A stretch of DNA of 64,000 nucleotides from Margaritifera margaritifera (lineage: Eukaryota > Mollusca > Bivalvia > Unionida > Margaritiferidae). A program made the translations under genes and the position numbers. The DNA is taken from NCBI GenBank assembly GCA_029931535.1, contig JAQPZY010000295.1, forward strand, positions 35,817-99,816. Direction: 5' to 3'. Numbering within the stretch: position 1 is the stretch's first letter; each line of letters begins with the position of its first letter. This document shows, one piece after another, positions 10,905 through 22,419 of the stretch. The notes under the pieces were generated by a model that saw only the letters and a list, made by a program, of their open reading frames with translations, was not told where the DNA came from and searched no databases.

Positions 10905-11378
10905 CTAATAACAAATGGGATGTACACCTGACCGTGCATTATAAGCAGGTTCACAAGTTATCTGGGCGCAACTTAATAAGGGAGAGGTGTACCTATCCCA
11001 TAGGAATTGGATGGTAACATAGAGACAGGTGGGTATTACTCCAATTCCTGTCCCAAGACCAACAAGCAAAGCCCAATGTCCAGTTGCTTGAAAGTCATGG
11101 CTCAGTGTGACCAGTGATTGGTAACCAGCACTGGACCCAGTGATCAGTAGTTGATCAGTGTCCAGTGACTGGTCATCAGTGCCCAGTGACCAGTATCTGG
11201 TGCCCGGTGACCAGACAACGATCAAAGGCCAGTCCTGTGACAAAGATCTGACAGATGAGCATGCTTGGGCTCTATTAGAGTGAGACTGATGCTCTTCCCT
11301 GTTGTTGGGAAGGTGCAACTTGCTTATATCGGTCACTGGCACATACGAAGGTGAATTCTGATGAGTTATTTGGCACAT
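10905..11378 (-). pseudogene. DIRS gag middle fragment
   Basis: A 157-residue open stretch homologous to the gag middle of the 31.7-39.6 kb copy (38,530-38,760). It contains a degenerate CCAGTGACCAGT repeat (about 11,100-11,220), giving a minus-strand peptide rich in T, G, W, S, D and L (for example GTRYWSLGTDDQSLDTD). It lies next to a DIRS terminal repeat at 11,385-11,577, so it looks like a small deletion derivative: terminal repeat plus part of gag. No RT follows. Confidence 0.6.
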
Positions 11379-11384
11379 GTGTTA

Positions 11385-11577
11385 CTCGCATGAAATCCTA
11401 GGAAAAAGAGGTATTCCATATGTTGGCTATAACTAAAGAATCAGAGTGGAATCATGTTCAGTTCTGGGCCTCCAATTACTAACTGGAGTAGGGAATGTTT
11501 AGCTTGGACTGGGGACTTTGTGTCCCAGATAAGGTAAGCAATGCAACAGTAGCAAGTAATGTATTACTGCTATAAAA
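11385..11577 (-). repeat. DIRS-type terminal repeat segment, inverted orientation
   Basis: The reverse complement aligns to 632-840 and 31,690-31,900. Landmarks are TACTTGCTACTGTTGCATTG, then GTCCCCAGTCCAAGCTAA, then CCAACATATGGAATACC. Orientation fits the 5' end of a minus-strand DIRS copy. Confidence 0.65.
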
Positions 11578-11744
11578 AGTATGTTTGCTAGTTTACTAAA
11601 CTCTACCTTGCACTGAATTTCTTAGTCTGGAAAAATTTCAGTTAAAAAATATATGGCTTTGTAGAGAACTTCATACTTTTTAAAATGGTATATAACAATG
11701 TAATATTATTCTCTCCTGCTGATACACTACTGACTGAACAAATT

Positions 11745-12640
11745 TCCAGTTCTACACAACTGATGCATCTGTGAACAGATAGGAGTGGGATCGGGATGCA
11801 TGCATGAGGACTGCGGCCAGAAACTGATCCCGATTCATCCACCAAATCAGATGATGGTGGAAATCCAGGCACAGAGAAATCTGAGCTGTCACAGGGTTCC
11901 TGTGTGGTTTCCAGTTTGCTAGAAGGAAAAACTGGAGAGGGCGCAAGTGCAATCAGCCTAGAGGAACCAGGTCCAGCAGAGTTCAACAGCTGAAAACATG
12001 GTCTTGACTCCCAGCGCCTCCAACAGGGCCAGGATCTTGTCTACTGTCCCGTGGGATATGGACTAATCCTCTGTTCATGAGGAAATTCATCCCCATGTAG
12101 ACAACATCTTGAGATGGAGTAAACTCAGATTTCTCTAGGTTGGGTAAAAGACCCAGCCCGGTCACTATGGATCAACAGCGAGACAAATCTAGTCTGAGGG
12201 ACTCTAGTTGGCCATTGTGGATCAATCAGTCATCGAAATAATGGAGGATAGGGATCCCCAGTGACCTTAGGTCAACAGCAACTACTATCACGACCCAGGT
12301 AAAAGCTCTGGGTGCAGAGGCTAGGCTGAACAGCAGAGTGCAAAATTGGAGGACCTCCCCATCCAGCAAAACTGGAGGTATTTCCTCTGAGAAGTAAAGA
12401 TAATAATGTGAAGGTACACATACTGAAGGTCATTGGAGACTGCCCAGTCACCGGGTCTTATGGCATTCTTGACTGAGGCTGTGGTCTCCATCTTGAAAGG
12501 TTCCTTCTGCAGAAACTTGTTTAAGGAGGAAAGGTCGATAATTAGTCAAAACTTTCCCCCTTTTTTGGTACCAGGAAAATTCAGAAGTAGAAGGCTCGAG
12601 ACTGGTTGCTGAACTCACTCTCTGCTGCACCCTTCTGGAG
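11745..12640 (-). pseudogene. DIRS RT with start of RNase H (copy 2b)
   Basis: RT is read in pieces. The N-terminal block at 12,448-12,630 contains KKRGK and then GTFQDGDHSLSQECHKT, a frame-shadow of the conserved METTASVRNAIRP segment. A catalytic YFDD-like motif lies near 12,235 and is followed by a stop. The RT thumb (SQDVVYMGMNFL) is at 11,983-12,165. The RNase H start (YLF-TDAS) is at about 11,750-11,790, where DIRS homology ends abruptly. At least three frame changes or stops are present. Confidence 0.7.
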
Positions 12641-14380
12641 AATGGAGTGTACCTCTTCCTTTAATCATACCAGATTCAATTGGTGGAAGCACATGGGGCA
12701 CCTTACTAAAGGATGAATATCTAGAAAGCAAAGTCAGTATACTATGATAGACAGAACCCACCCATCATCTGTGATACCTGACCAAACCTCTGAAAAAGGG
12801 TCTAGCGTCACACCTACAGGAACAGACAGAGAGTAACACTCTGCAGAAGAGAGAGCGAGTCCCTAGGGCTGTCCCCCCTTTTTTCTTAGAAAGGGGGAGG
12901 GCCTAAAAACTTCCTCTCTGGGCATTCGAGGCATGGCATTGTAGGGCCCGACTGCCAAGAAGCTCTGAATAGGGGTTGTTGCCTGGACTTGGGCTACATG
13001 GCTTTGAAGAACTTTGCTGACAGACCCTGTGGGCAGTCAGGATGATTCCAATTCTTGGCTGGTTTTGATGGGCCAGGAGCAGATGCAAGGGTCTATTGTA
13101 ACTAAAAACTGAAGGTTTGGGACACAGATCCCAGGGTAAAAAACAGTAAATCTCATTAACCACCTTATCAAAGGATCAGATCTCTACCTCCTCTGTCACC
13201 TTGATTGATGGTTGAGAGGAGGTAGTGGACCCAAAGGGCAGAGGTGCCACCTCTGCCTGTTCTATGCGAAACTCATTAGAATCTATGATGACTGACAGGA
13301 CATCCTTGTCATGCTCTCATTCTTGGGAAGCAAGACTTTATGACCCAATGTCTCTCTTTTGCAGGGGAGACTTGGGGGTTAGACGGACCTCGACCCATAA
13401 CTCCTCACACAAAGCTAAAGGACTGTCCCTAGTGACAGATTCAGCAGGCAAGTAAAAGTGACCCTCAACCCTCCTGGCATGTTTGGGGGAAGAAGGTCTA
13501 TCCCGTCCTTCCTTTTTTACCCCACTTCACTTTATGGCAATGTGGGCCCACTGAGTGCAACCATGACCTCTCTACAATGGAGCGAAGACCCTGAAGTCCA
13601 TGGCCGCATGCAGGAGAAGGCATCACATCCTGTGCGGATTTAACAGGATTATAGGAAAGGGGGAGATGCCGATCTGATCCTCTTCCCTAATATGGCATCT
13701 GTACACCAATTCCCAGCTCCAAGCGAGATTCAACAGTAATCTGGCGAGAGGGGGAATCTTGGCCCAGTCCCTATCCTGTAATGAGGGGGCTAAAATGACC
13801 GGTGACCAGTCTTCATAGACCAGTACCCGGTGACCAGTCAGGCAACTCTGATCTGTAGGAAGACCCTTCTTCAGATCATGTGGACTTGTATCAAAGCTAT
13901 CCCTTTTAGGGTGGCTCGATTCTGTCACCAACAACGGGCTTCAGGGACCAAAAAGGGTGTTGCTCCTCCATCATGAGAGGGCATGACTAAATCTCAATCT
14001 TACAGGACTGAAGAGGGTGCTGCTCCTCCCTTATGGGTGGGCACGACTTGATCTTAGCCTTACGGGACTGAAGAGGGCAATGCTCCTACCTCATGGGAGA
14101 GCATGACTCACCCTCAACCCTATGGGATTGGAGAATGTGCTGCTCCTTCCTCATGGAAAGGCGTGATTCACTCTCCACCCCCTTATATCCTCTTTTGAGA
14201 TGGGCCCCATGGACCTTATACATCTCTGAAGAGACTTTCCCAATTATAAACTGAGACACGAAGGACTCAGAAGAAAAAAAAACACAGAAAATTCTGAGGA
14301 AGAGGAGGAAGGCTCCTTTCTTCCTCCCTTTGTAAGTTCGTCTGACCATAGATTGCAAAAGGAACAATCATCTGTCCTAT
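12641..14380 (-). pseudogene. DIRS Gag-like ORF (copy 2b), degraded
   Basis: Nucleotide similarity to gag of copies 2 and 3 is clear throughout; the DIRS gag/pol overlap is at 12,640-13,100, with AGATGCAAGG and the FFKIMQP-type coding region. The open blocks are 12,903-13,163, 13,623-13,934 and 14,086-14,367. The block 13,930-14,170 contains four units of the 60-bp gag repeat (GTGCTGCTCCTCC). The N-terminal block has YKGRKKGAFLLFLRIF, matching the 9.6-kb gag N terminus. Frameshifts prevent a continuous protein. Confidence 0.6.
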
Positions 14381-14649
14381 TACAATTGATGGCAATGTTA
14401 CAATAATTATTAATTATTATGAGTCGGGAAATTAAATGAAAAAGGAAAAGTTGTATATACTTTTTTCACTGCAACGATATTTCACTGCCGAAATTATTTT
14501 TCACTGCAAAGGTTTTTTTAAAAATAAAATCCACAAACATTTTTAGTTTCCTTCACAAATTTACTCTCTGGTGTCCACTGATGACATGCAGGCTCTCAAT
14601 AGTTTTCTGATCCAGATTTCCCCCATGTGATGGTGGCTGCATATGTCTG

Positions 14650-15283
14650 GTGATATTATTTCTTCCTCCATACACTATCTTAAAATCCACTTTGCATGAA
14701 ACACTGAATGCAAACTCAAGACCTTTGCTACTTGCCTGCAGCGACTTAAACCCTGATTTCGGAGCATTGTTGAACTTGTTATAATATTTTTAGCAGATGG
14801 TTGTTTAGGATTGGGAGAAAATGCATTTCTGACATAAATTGACCAAAAAAAGATTAGAGACTCCTTAAATATTCCTCTTAAAACATCTTGAAAAACACAA
14901 GTGACCAAAAAAAGATAAGAGCATCCTCTTAAAACATCTTGAAAAACACAATTGACAAAAAAATATAACAGCTTCCTTCAATATTCCTTTTAAAACATCT
15001 TGAAAAACACAATAACAATTAAAAAAGACAAAATATCAAAACACTTACACGGGTGTTTCTGCCAAAATCATTTTTTGGGTTGGTCTCTCCTTTTAATTTC
15101 ACCTGCGGATGATTTTTAATCAAAGACTCACAAGCCATGATGGACCTTCTTTGATCCCTTTATCATTTATAACACCTCAATAAATATCCCACCTTTGGCC
15201 TTAAACTCTCCAAATTACAACAATAAGATAATCAATTTACAGCTTGTTGCGTACACAAGTCAGCCATTGTGTAACAGATTTAA
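14650..15283 (-). mobile_element. hAT-family fragment (5' portion), copy H2
   Basis: The reverse complement matches the 5' part of the hAT derivative at 51.75-52.2 kb. Both share TGCTTTCTCCCAATnCTnA, an AAATATTACAAGTTTAACAA-type block, GCAGGCGAGTAGCAAAGGTC-like sequence, AAAATGATTTTGGCAGAAA, and further upstream CAACAATAAGnTAATnAATT. The conserved region would encode the N-terminal part of the transposase before the intron. No dimerisation or catalytic region is present here. Confidence 0.7.
14837..15011 (-). repeat. Three-copy tandem repeat in hAT fragment
   Basis: Three units of 63, 51 and 61 bp, each ending in AAAACATCTTGAAAAACACA. The single-copy counterpart in the 51.5-kb hAT is AAGATGTTTTAAGAGGACAG at about 52,013, so the tandem expansion is specific to this copy. 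Confidence 0.75.
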
Positions 15284-15965
15284 TCGAATTAGTAATCACT
15301 CAACTTTTTAAGAAAGTTGTTAGATCACTAAACACACATAAATGAAAGTCAGGACAGGTGTGAGACCTCCTTACGTAGAATAAAAATAGCAAAAGTCATA
15401 TTAAATGGAATACGAATTCCAATGATTCATTACTGTAATAAAACAATAAAACAGAATCAAGATGAGTCCACAGACCAAATCAGCAAAAATACGGATAACT
15501 AAATACCTACCCAAGCTAGAAAAAGGAATAAATTAATTCTCAAACACAATAATTGTTATGGTGACACACCTGTTGAGGAGTAACCTAAATGCAAGATTAT
15601 GAAAACAAAACAAAACCAAAAAATGCCAATAACTCAAGAGAACTAATTCCAAACAGGAACAATAGTTTATCTGAGGGTAATTTCACACAGTAAAAATGAT
15701 GCACATAATGAAAATGCTCAATTCACGACATATGACTCTAAGCGAAGGCAATTTTTCTCTGAAGTATTTTAAGCAGTCATAATGATGGCTGTGAGTGGTG
15801 GAAAAAGAATGAGGGTTAGTCCAGGGTCATGGGTTAGACATCTAAACTTTCTAGAAAGTCACCTTATGGGAGGATGAATTTTCATTATATGGTTGAGGGT
15901 ATTTTCTGTCCAGAAAAGAGTAGCTTGTGCAATAGCATCAGGTATGTATTACTGATATTAAAATA

Positions 15966-16907
15966 ACGATAATTGATTCATTTGGTATCTGACTGTAGTT
16001 CACTCAGTCTTTCCATGTGTGGTCTTCATTCAAATGTCAATCAATAAAGTCTATCAACTTCATCTTCAGTGCCGGTGCACAACACATATCAGCCAAGGTG
16101 TTGATCTGCTAGGTACTTACCCCTACACCAGAGTTTCAATGCGGAGCAAGCATGGAGATGATTAACTGCCCCAATGCAATAGGTGGAGAAATGAAAAATC
16201 ACTTCAGCTGTACTGTATGATGGTGTAAAACTAAAGTTATTGTGCGGAAATGAAAAAGATAACAGAGAGACATGTACAGATGGATGTACAGCGGGGACAG
16301 ATGGACATAACATTACACACTCCACAATTTGGTGGGCATATAAAAATTAAAAAAACTATTTTTGACAAAATCATTTGTAAAATTGAATTTACTTGTGATG
16401 AGTCATGAATGAGAAGAAGTAGTTTAAAGGTTTTAGTAATTGCAGTCATATTTCATGGAAGATAGGTATCATTTGTACAAATGTGACAAGGTTGACATGC
16501 CAAATGCTTGTTATAAAATTTTACTGAAACTGGTCCAGTGGTTTTTGAGAAGTTCAAAACAGCAAATTTTAGAATTTGCATGATGCACAACACACAATGT
16601 ACAATTACCAATGGACTAGGGGCATAATTACAAGCTCACATGGGCTAACAGCCAGGTGACAAGAGCTAAAACATAAGCAGGATTAGGTCAAATGTGAAGT
16701 TCTGTCTCCTATGCAGATGATATGTGTACATATGACCTGACAATATTCCAAGCTGTTCCAAACAGAACATGGTTAGACATATTGAATTTAGCAATCTATA
16801 ATTTGTTAAAAGATGATTTCCTGTAGGTATATAAGTTAAATTATTAAGACTAAATATTTATTATATTCCACTAAATTGGTAAAAAAGTGTACAATAAATA
16901 TACATAC
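15966..16907. other. Unannotated stretch
   Basis: Two overlapping minus-strand open frames (16,089-16,449) have no recognisable motif. The stretch 16,470-16,600 reads like ordinary diverged repeat DNA (GCTTGTTATAAAATTTTACT) but was not assigned. Confidence 0.35.
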
Positions 16908-17388
16908 CATTGCCATCATCATCTTCTGAAGCAGATTCTTCAGTGGAATCATCTACATGACTCTTTGGAGCAGCATCTTTCTCTGCATCAAAATTGTCCT
17001 GACTGCCCAAATCTATGGGCTTTGCAACATTATCCTTATCTTTAGTTTCTTGGGGTCTCTTATCATTTGCCTTCCTGTTTCTTCCATTCATTGCATTACC
17101 TCCCTTTTCATCACCTACATTTTTAGTAACTCTAGAATCCTCATCTTGACCCTCTTTAACATCCTTCTTTATTCCATCAGCAACATCTTTATCTCCATCC
17201 AAAATTCCCTCACTGTTTGTATTGTCATGGTTCTTAGCAGGCATCTGTAAATTGTTCTTGTGTGCATTTTCATAGGACTGCACCTCTTTTTCTTCTTTTC
17301 TTTTAGAAGCAATAGCAGCATCCTTGTGCAAGTCATTGTGGTCTCCGTCTTCTGTGGATTGCTGCTTTCTTCTTTCCATTCCTCCCAT
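16908..17388 (-). CDS. Exon-like ORF, acidic/basic low-complexity protein
   Basis: The longest clean non-transposon open frame in the window. A 481-nt segment is bordered on the minus strand by an acceptor-like TATGGTTTCAG just before ATGGGAGG and a donor-like AATG|GTATGT at 16,908. It encodes about 160 residues, strongly hydrophilic and rich in K, D, E and N, with EESASEDDDGNG near the end and no hydrophobic segment. Composition suggests a disordered, nuclear-type region, but no family is recognised. Starting phase is 0 if the ATG frame is used; it ends in phase 1. It could be an internal exon of a minus-strand host gene, with an exon candidate of compatible phase at 57,383-57,471. The ORF continues past the donor to a stop near the 5' side, so a single-exon reading is also possible. 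Confidence 0.45.
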
Positions 17389-17832
17389 CTGAAACCATAC
17401 TGATAATTAAATTCAGACTTGTATACTTAATATTAGCATCAAACATCACAGTGATTCACATGCAGAGATATAAGCACTGAAAATTCAATATTAATCAATT
17501 ATGACAAGACACATTTTCTAACAAATAAAAAATGAGACATAAAAGAGATCAGTGGGTTATGAAAACTCCTTTCTGTAGATTATGTTCACTTCATTTTGAA
17601 CTTCTTGAATGTCGGTTAGCTCAGGCACCATATTCATAAATTCATGCAAGGTCTAATCTTGATAATGCAACTAATATTTATCCAATAATTTCTTTCCAAT
17701 CACCAGGTAAACATTGATCTGGAGAGTAGGAAACACTGTGAATTTTGATCATTGGAACTGGTCCTGCTCCTTTTTGGTATAGACAAGTGCCTAAAATAGC
17801 CCTGAAAACACCCACCTGGTTTACATCCTCTT

Positions 17833-18150
17833 AACAAGAGTCCCTCGAAGGGACTGACACTCTACTGGGCAAAAAGAATTTCCAGGAATTCAAGATAGGA
17901 CCATTTCTTCCTTTTAACTGTCAAGTGTTGAAACCATCTCTGATATTCTTCAGCAATAACAAGATTTTCAAATCAGCTGCTGTGGTACACATATTGGATG
18001 TCAGCTTGGCACTATTTTCATTTAGGACAAAGTGGACATCATTAGAAGTCTTTTGGTGAAAATCCCATGTCATAATGATCATCCATTCAGGGAAGTAGTG
18101 ACAACAATATATTACAGACAGTCATTGTGGCAGCCATATTGGATGCATAC
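17833..18150 (+). repeat. Family A repeat, copy 3 (head only)
   Basis: Begins AACAAGAGTCCCTCGAAGGG, has AAAAAGAATTTCCAGGAATT, and runs through about one and a half core units before breaking off at ATATTGGATGCATACATGCC. The tail is absent. Confidence 0.8.
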
Positions 18151-19339
18151 ATGCCATAACACGACATGTCACGCGAAAAACACGATTTTGGACTCCCAAA
18201 CCCCCCGAAATGGTCGTGTTTCAAAAAACACAATTTTCAGCAATCTTAGCGAAAAAAAAAAAATTCCCACAAAAAAAGTAACTTTCTTACTCACAATGGT
18301 ATATGCCTGTAATCTGTGGTATGTATAAACAGTAAATAGTCTTACTCAGAGCTCATATAAAACTATCCTCGGGGCAGTTTATACAGATGTTTTAGAGACA
18401 ATTAAAAGGTGAGGCGGTCAGCAACAAACAAACACCTTTCAGAGATTTACTGAATTGGCTCACAATAGCTAGGGTGATGTGTCATGTCAAATCCCTTGAG
18501 CTCTGCTGAGGGAGAGCCCATTAGGCTAATTTGTATAGGTAAAGTACACTAAGTGGAACAACCCAATTTATCTGAAGTTAAATACATCATACAGATATAT
18601 GTTAAAAAACATATGTTATTACATACACATCACTGACTGCATGGAAAATGAGAATGTTGAAGCTGTCTTTATTAAAATTTGTGATCAGCGGCAACGTTTC
18701 TTTGAAGTCGGATTTTTACTCCATATATAAAATTCAAAAACATGATTATTTTGGTAGGTTGAACAACAGCACCATTCAATCTCTAATGTAGTGTTGCACC
18801 TAGGATCCAAAGGTCAGGGGACACTGTGTCCTCACCCTCCAGAATTGGGGGACACGCAACATTTTAAAGGGACAAAGGAATAGTGTAGAACGTAATCCAC
18901 TAGAAGTGCTAACAAATGAGATAATCTTATTTGCTTTGACAGTTTTGCCATCTTAACTTTCTCATATTTTCCTTGGACATTTACATGATTGCAATAAACG
19001 TTTTATCATGTGATCAAGTAACTCATGAAAACATCAACATGATTGAATATCTGGTTAACCTGAAAAGAACTGCACCTTGGAATTTTAATAATATAAAAGT
19101 ATTAAATCATTAATCAAATGACAAATTGTGTATTTGCATAAATTGGTACCTTTTTTCATTAATTCAGCCTGAGAATAAATTAAATCTTCACTGCCGTAGG
19201 CGTGACTTTAACCTCGAAAATAAGTTAAAATAGCGGTGGTCAAAGACTTTAGCAACTCGGCCGACTACCACAAACCTTAAATGTTTTAACTGCCAGATTC
19301 ATTGTTTTGAAATGGATATTCATTGTCATCTTATGGGAT
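18151..19339. other. Unannotated stretch
   Basis: Contains an A-rich segment with repeated CACGATTTT/CACAATTTT words (18,175-18,240), but no coding region, RNA gene or terminal repeat I can support. Confidence 0.35.
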
Positions 19340-19373
19340 CAACAATATGCTGCCTTCATGAAGTCCTCCAAAG

Positions 19374-20330
19374 AAGAATGATTTAGATAGGCCCATGAGG
19401 CAGTGATGGCTCAAACCTCATGGGCTTTTAGTTTCATAAAAGAAAATTCTCTATCATCAAGGGACTGATAAGCTCTTTTAATTGTGGTCACAATCCACCA
19501 TGAGATAGTGGTAACTGAATATGAATGGAGCCTGTAATAGGAAGTAAAATACATTTCCTACCCTTCCTTTTCCCTTTCCAGGCATTAAGATAGAAACACA
19601 GTGCCCTAACTGGGCTAAAAAGAGTATTTTGATCATCTCCAGCACTGATTCGACTCAGACTGGAGATCGCTATAGGTAGTGGCATTACCAAAGATAACTG
19701 ATTTTTTGCAAAAAAGTCCTGCTGACAAAGGAGAGAGATGGATTCATAATTGCCATTAGATCAGAGACAGCCAGTGTCAACAGACAATGCATGAATCTTG
19801 CTGCGTCTTCTGGCACATGCCAAAGCAAGTAAAACTACAGTCTTGAGTGTGAGGTCCCAAAAGAAAGCCTCACTCATGGTTCATAGGGGTTTTTGGTTAA
19901 ATACCATAAAACACAAGATAGATTCCATCTGGATGTAAGAGAGCAGTAGACAGATCTCTGCAGCTCAAAATACTTAATGTGATCAGCAAGGTGCAAATCC
20001 GAACAGACTGCTGAGCCCTGAGAGAATTTAAGTGTGTTGGAAATGGCAGCTCTATAGCCCTTGATAGTTGATACTGAACATCTTTTGTTCTCGAAAATGA
20101 ACCAAAAGGAAATCAGCAACGGAAGTTACAGAGGGACAGCTATGATCAACGTATTTCCTACTGCACCAATCACAGAGGATTCTCCACCTAGCATCATACC
20201 CATGGATGTCAAAACTTGTTCTGGCAGATAGATTGCCTGAGATGAATCAGGCATGAAGGCGCATAATGTGTGGGCTGTTGTGTAGGAGGGCCCCTGAGTT
20301 GCAACAGAAGATCCCTCCTGTGAGGTAGAG
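19374..20330 (-). pseudogene. DIRS tyrosine recombinase (copy 3)
   Basis: A YR-retrotransposon integrase that would insert a circular cDNA by site-specific recombination. The N-terminal core-binding region is at 19,874-20,119 (SVSTIKGYRAAISNTLKFSQ, preceded by a helix ending FIFENKR); it aligns residue for residue with 32,750-32,940. The C-terminal region at 19,488-19,691 includes PIAISSLSRISAGDD. DNA similarity to the 32.2-33.2 kb gene continues to about 19,374. Frameshifts separate the blocks, so it is not a working enzyme. Confidence 0.75.
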
Positions 20331-20395
20331 ACTTGGGTTGATCATCAACAGGTCTAGAAGATTGCTGAACCACGATCGTTGGGGCCACAGTGCGG

Positions 20396-21079
20396 CTATG
20401 CGAACAATATGAGCAGTATAAGTTCTGACATTTTGAAGAACTTGAGGTAACAGTCAGAAGGGTGGGAAAGTGTATGCAAACAGACGATTCCACTGGAAGC
20501 TGAATGCATCCACTGCCCATGCTTTGTCCGGGACTGGAGAAATGTAGAAGGGAAGTCTATATTGAGCCTGGTCACAAGCAAGTCCACCAGAGGCTTCCCC
20601 ACAGTGAGAAAAGGGGACTCTGCTATGGAGTGGTGAAGAGACCATTCCGTGAGGACTGTTTTTCCTGTCCTGGACAGACTGTTTGCTACGTTCTTCTTCC
20701 CTGAAATGTGGTCAACTCGGAGGATAGTGTTTCCTGAGGTTGCCCAGTGGAGGAATTTCCAGACCTCCACGCAATTAGAAGGGGCATGTGTGCTTCCTTC
20801 ATGTTGGAGATATGCAACAACGGACGTGTTGTCTGAGGAGACCATGACACATTGACCCCTTACTCTGTCGATGCACCCTTGCAAAGCTAGAAATACAGCT
20901 TTCATTTCTAGATTGTTGATTTGGAGGGACAATTCGTCCTGAGTGTAATGACCCTGGAGAATTATGCCCTCTGACTCTAAATGAGGGCCCCAACTGGAAT
21001 CTGACATGTCAGTGAACAGATAGAAGTGGGGGTCGGGTGCATGCATGGGGACCCCACTCAGGAAACTGTCCTGATTCAT
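20396..21079 (-). pseudogene. DIRS RNase H domain (copy 3)
   Basis: A 227-residue open stretch and the best uninterrupted pol block in this copy. RNase H landmarks are in order: the first Asp in YLFTDMSDSSWGPHLE, Glu in NNLEMKAVFLAL, Asp in VMVSSDNTSVVAYL, and the last conserved position in KKNVANSLSR. At that last position most relatives, including the copy at 33.4-34.0 kb, have ADSLSR, so the Asp is replaced by Asn. After this comes the usual DIRS linker region (TEWSLHHSI) and then degradation. It would remove the RNA strand after reverse transcription. Confidence 0.8.
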
Positions 21080-21920
21080 CTAACAGCACAATGGCGATTA
21101 AAATCTGGTCCTAGAGGAATCAGAGCTGATAGAGAATCTCTGTGTGGTTTCCACCTTGCCAGAAGGAAAATCTGTAGAGGGTGCATATGGAGACGTCCTA
21201 AGGGAACCAGATCGGCAGCAGTGTTCAAGGTTCCCAAAGGGACAGGTAAAGGCGAGCAATGTTTTGCTCGTTGCACCTCTAGAAGTGCCAGGATGCAATC
21301 TGTGTAATCCCATGGGACCTGGACTAAGTTCTTGTTTGTGAGGTTAGGTAAAAGACCCAACCAATTTACCATGGACGAACAATGGAACATATCCTGATGG
21401 AGGGACTCAACCTGAACATTGTGGATTAGCCATCGAAATACTGGAGAATCAGGGTTCCCAGTAATTGAAGGTAAGATGCTATTACTCCCATAACTCGGAT
21501 GAAGACTCTGAGTGTGGAAGCGATTCCAAACGTCAGAACCAGGAATTGAAAAACTTCCTGGTCCAAACAAAACCAGTGGTATTGTCAATGTGGAGGAAAT
21601 ATCGGGATGTACAAATAGGCATCCTGAAGGTTGATGGAGACCACCCAATCTGATGGACACATAGCATTCTGGATTGAGTAAGTGGTCTCCATCTTGAAAT
21701 GTTCCTCCAGAACAAACTGGTCTAATGGGGTGAGATTGATTATGATATGAAAATTTCCCACTTTTCTTGGTGATCAGGAAGATTCAGAGTAGAATGCAGG
21801 AGATTGATTGTTCAGGACCCTCTTAACTGCTCCTTGCTGCAAAAGGGTGTGCCCCTCTTCAATTAATTTCACCAGATTGAACTGGTAAAATAATATGGGG
21901 GTCCTTGATATTGGTTTGTT
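21076..21920 (-). pseudogene. DIRS reverse transcriptase (copy 3)
   Basis: RT blocks follow in order from about 21,800 down. A degraded FQDGDHLL segment comes first, then the core in mixed frames, then the catalytic region near 21,435. There the DNA would give YFDG followed by a stop in one frame, and FRWLIHN in another. The RT thumb and connection follow (ADLVPLGRLHMHPLQIFLLA). The YFDD motif is damaged. The block overlaps the following RNase H frame. Confidence 0.7.
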
Positions 21921-22419
21921 TCCAAAACTGAAATCAGTAACCCTCGCTCACAGTAGAAAGGACCTGCCCAGCATCTGTGATGCTTGATCAAGTCTGCGAA
22001 AAGAGGCCTAGACAAGCTCCTATGTTGATGCTTCAGAGAGAAATGCACTGCAGGAGATGGTGTAAGTCCCTAGGGCTGTCCTCCCCGGCCTCCCCCCCTT
22101 TCCTTAGGAAAGGAAGGCGGATGAGAGAACTTCCTCCTAAAGGTTCTTGGGCGATTCCACGCTGTGAACTCAACTGATGAGGAGATCTCATTTGAGGCTG
22201 TGAATTGGACTGAGGCTGCATTTGTTTGAAGAATTTAGCGGATGGCCCTTGGTGGCGATTCACATTAATAAGCTTTCGTACAATTGCTATGGGCCAGGAG
22301 CTGGTATGAAGGATCTATGTTGATGATCCTTTAGATCTTGAGAAGCCACGGTAGGGATGAGTCCACTGAAGAGGGTCTCGGCTTCCAATGGAGCAGCCCT
22401 TAAAAGGTCTTTACTGTGA

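Larger units (their letters stand above)
11745..15965 (-). mobile_element. DIRS-like retrotransposon, copy 2b (3'-truncated, interrupted)
   Basis: Minus-strand order is terminal repeat/leader (15,965-15,340), gag (14,380-12,900), then RT and the first residues of RNase H (12,640-11,745). The recombinase and most of RNase H are absent. A hAT-family fragment (about 14,650-15,283) separates the leader from gag. In copy 2 leader and gag are adjacent, so this is a secondary insertion. Confidence 0.75.

Noticed and set aside
12903..14367. A separate host gene in the 13-14 kb ORFs
   Set aside because: Nucleotide similarity to gag of the DIRS copies at 8.4-9.8 and 22-25 kb covers the whole interval.
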